Source: an uncultured Sutterella sp.
GTDB taxonomy: Bacteria > Pseudomonadota > Gammaproteobacteria > Burkholderiales > Burkholderiaceae_F
Assembly: GCA_900552545.1 (NCBI GenBank)
Contig: USAL01000118.1
Coordinates: 1 to 5,571, forward strand
Length of the DNA stretch: 5,571 nucleotides
Direction of reading: 5' to 3'
Shown here: one piece after another, positions 5,258-5,571 of the stretch
How the letters are laid out: each line of letters starts with the position of its first letter
Position numbering within the stretch: the first letter of the stretch is position 1
Translations under genes and position numbers: made by a program
The notes under the pieces: generated by a model
What the model was told of the DNA's origin: nothing
Seen by the model: only the letters and a program-made list of their open reading frames with translations
Database searches by the model: none

Positions 5258-5571
5258 ATGACCTCCAAGCAAAAGAAGATGCTCGTGCGCATCATCCTTG
5301 CCGCGGTGCTGCTCGCTGCGCTTTCCACGGCGCCCGTGACCGGCTGGCTGCGGCTGGCGCTTTATCTCGTGCCGTATCTGCTCGTGGGCTACGACATTCT
5401 GCGCAAGGCCTTCAAGGGCATCTGCAACGGGCGCGTCTTTGATGAAAACTTCCTGATGGTGGTGGCCACGATCGGCGCCATTGCCATTGCGCTCTACGAC
5501 CAGACGGGCGACTACACCAACGCCGTGGCGGAGATGCTCTATTAACAGATCGGCGAATAGAATCAGGCCTA
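5258..5571 (+). pseudogene. P1B-type heavy-metal ATPase, N-terminal part, interrupted by two in-frame stops (continues past window)
   Basis: The start (ATG 5258, GAGGA at 5245-5249 with 8-nt spacing) and residues 1-94 match the N-terminus of CadA/ZntA-like ATPases lacking their own HMA domain: a basic start, membrane segments at about 9-25, 30-49 and 63-79, the cytosolic VFDENFLM (60-67), and GDYTNAVAEML (84-94). The family then continues with a LFYQIGELFQAY-like stretch. Here the frame reads L-Y-stop(TAA 5543-5545)-QIGE-stop(TAG 5558-5560)-N-QA. QIGE and QA are kept and no base is gained or lost, so these are substitutions rather than a frameshift. A real gene would run some 600 residues further. 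Either the exporter is broken or the last ~35 bases contain sequence errors. TAA ends yjgA, htpX and the HMA gene normally, so recoding is unlikely. Confidence 0.7.

Noticed and set aside
5543..5560. Stop-codon recoding (TAA/TAG read as amino acids) to explain the interrupted ATPase
   Set aside because: yjgA, htpX and the HMA gene all end normally at TAA at family-typical lengths, so recoding of both codons is not supported.
1..5571. CRISPR arrays, tRNA or rRNA genes, insertion-sequence ends
   Set aside because: I saw no regularly spaced repeats, cloverleaf-like sequence, transposase motifs or terminal inverted repeats anywhere in the window.

Overview
This window looks like GC-rich chromosomal DNA of a betaproteobacterium (Burkholderiales). 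I infer this from the close likeness of MogA, YjgA/DarP and HtpX to proteobacterial forms and from a yjgA-mogA neighbourhood that I recall from Burkholderiales. A gut-type Sutterellaceae member is a reasonable guess, because the metal genes on the right have a split design that I associate with gut anaerobes. That placement is inference.

Left (1-2050, minus strand): yjgA/darP (50S ribosome maturation) is followed, across a 176-nt gap holding a GC-rich hairpin, by an unusual gene. Its first ~200 codons are a complete MogA molybdopterin adenylyltransferase. The same uninterrupted frame then runs through a Pro/Glu/Ala-rich linker into a carboxylesterase/acyl-protein-thioesterase type alpha/beta hydrolase, cut by the window edge at its nucleophile elbow. 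No six-frame caller that needs a stop codon would list this gene, because its end lies outside the window.

Middle (2051-3350): a 298-nt divergent intergenic region precedes htpX, a membrane zinc protease of the M48 family that starts at a GTG with a good ribosome binding site. A strong bidirectional terminator separates htpX from the convergent gene that follows.

Right (3366-5571): a metal-response locus. An ArsR/SmtB-family regulator and a downstream gene of unknown function (probable uracil-DNA-glycosylase-like fold with a C-terminal helix-turn-helix-like segment) read leftward. A 72-aa stand-alone heavy-metal-associated (HMA) protein and a P1B-type ATPase that lacks its own HMA domain read rightward. 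A perfect 10+10 bp inverted repeat lies in the divergent promoter region. A related 26-bp site, matching at 19 of 26 positions, lies just upstream of the ATPase gene behind an intrinsic terminator. The simplest reading is one regulator controlling two separate export-related transcripts through a shared operator. The DC-x-x-C metal motif and the regulator's predicted alpha-5 ligand set point to Zn/Cd/Pb rather than Cu.

The ATPase frame carries two stop codons (TAA, then TAG five codons later) within a stretch that otherwise keeps the family sequence. It is therefore either a broken gene or an error near a contig end.
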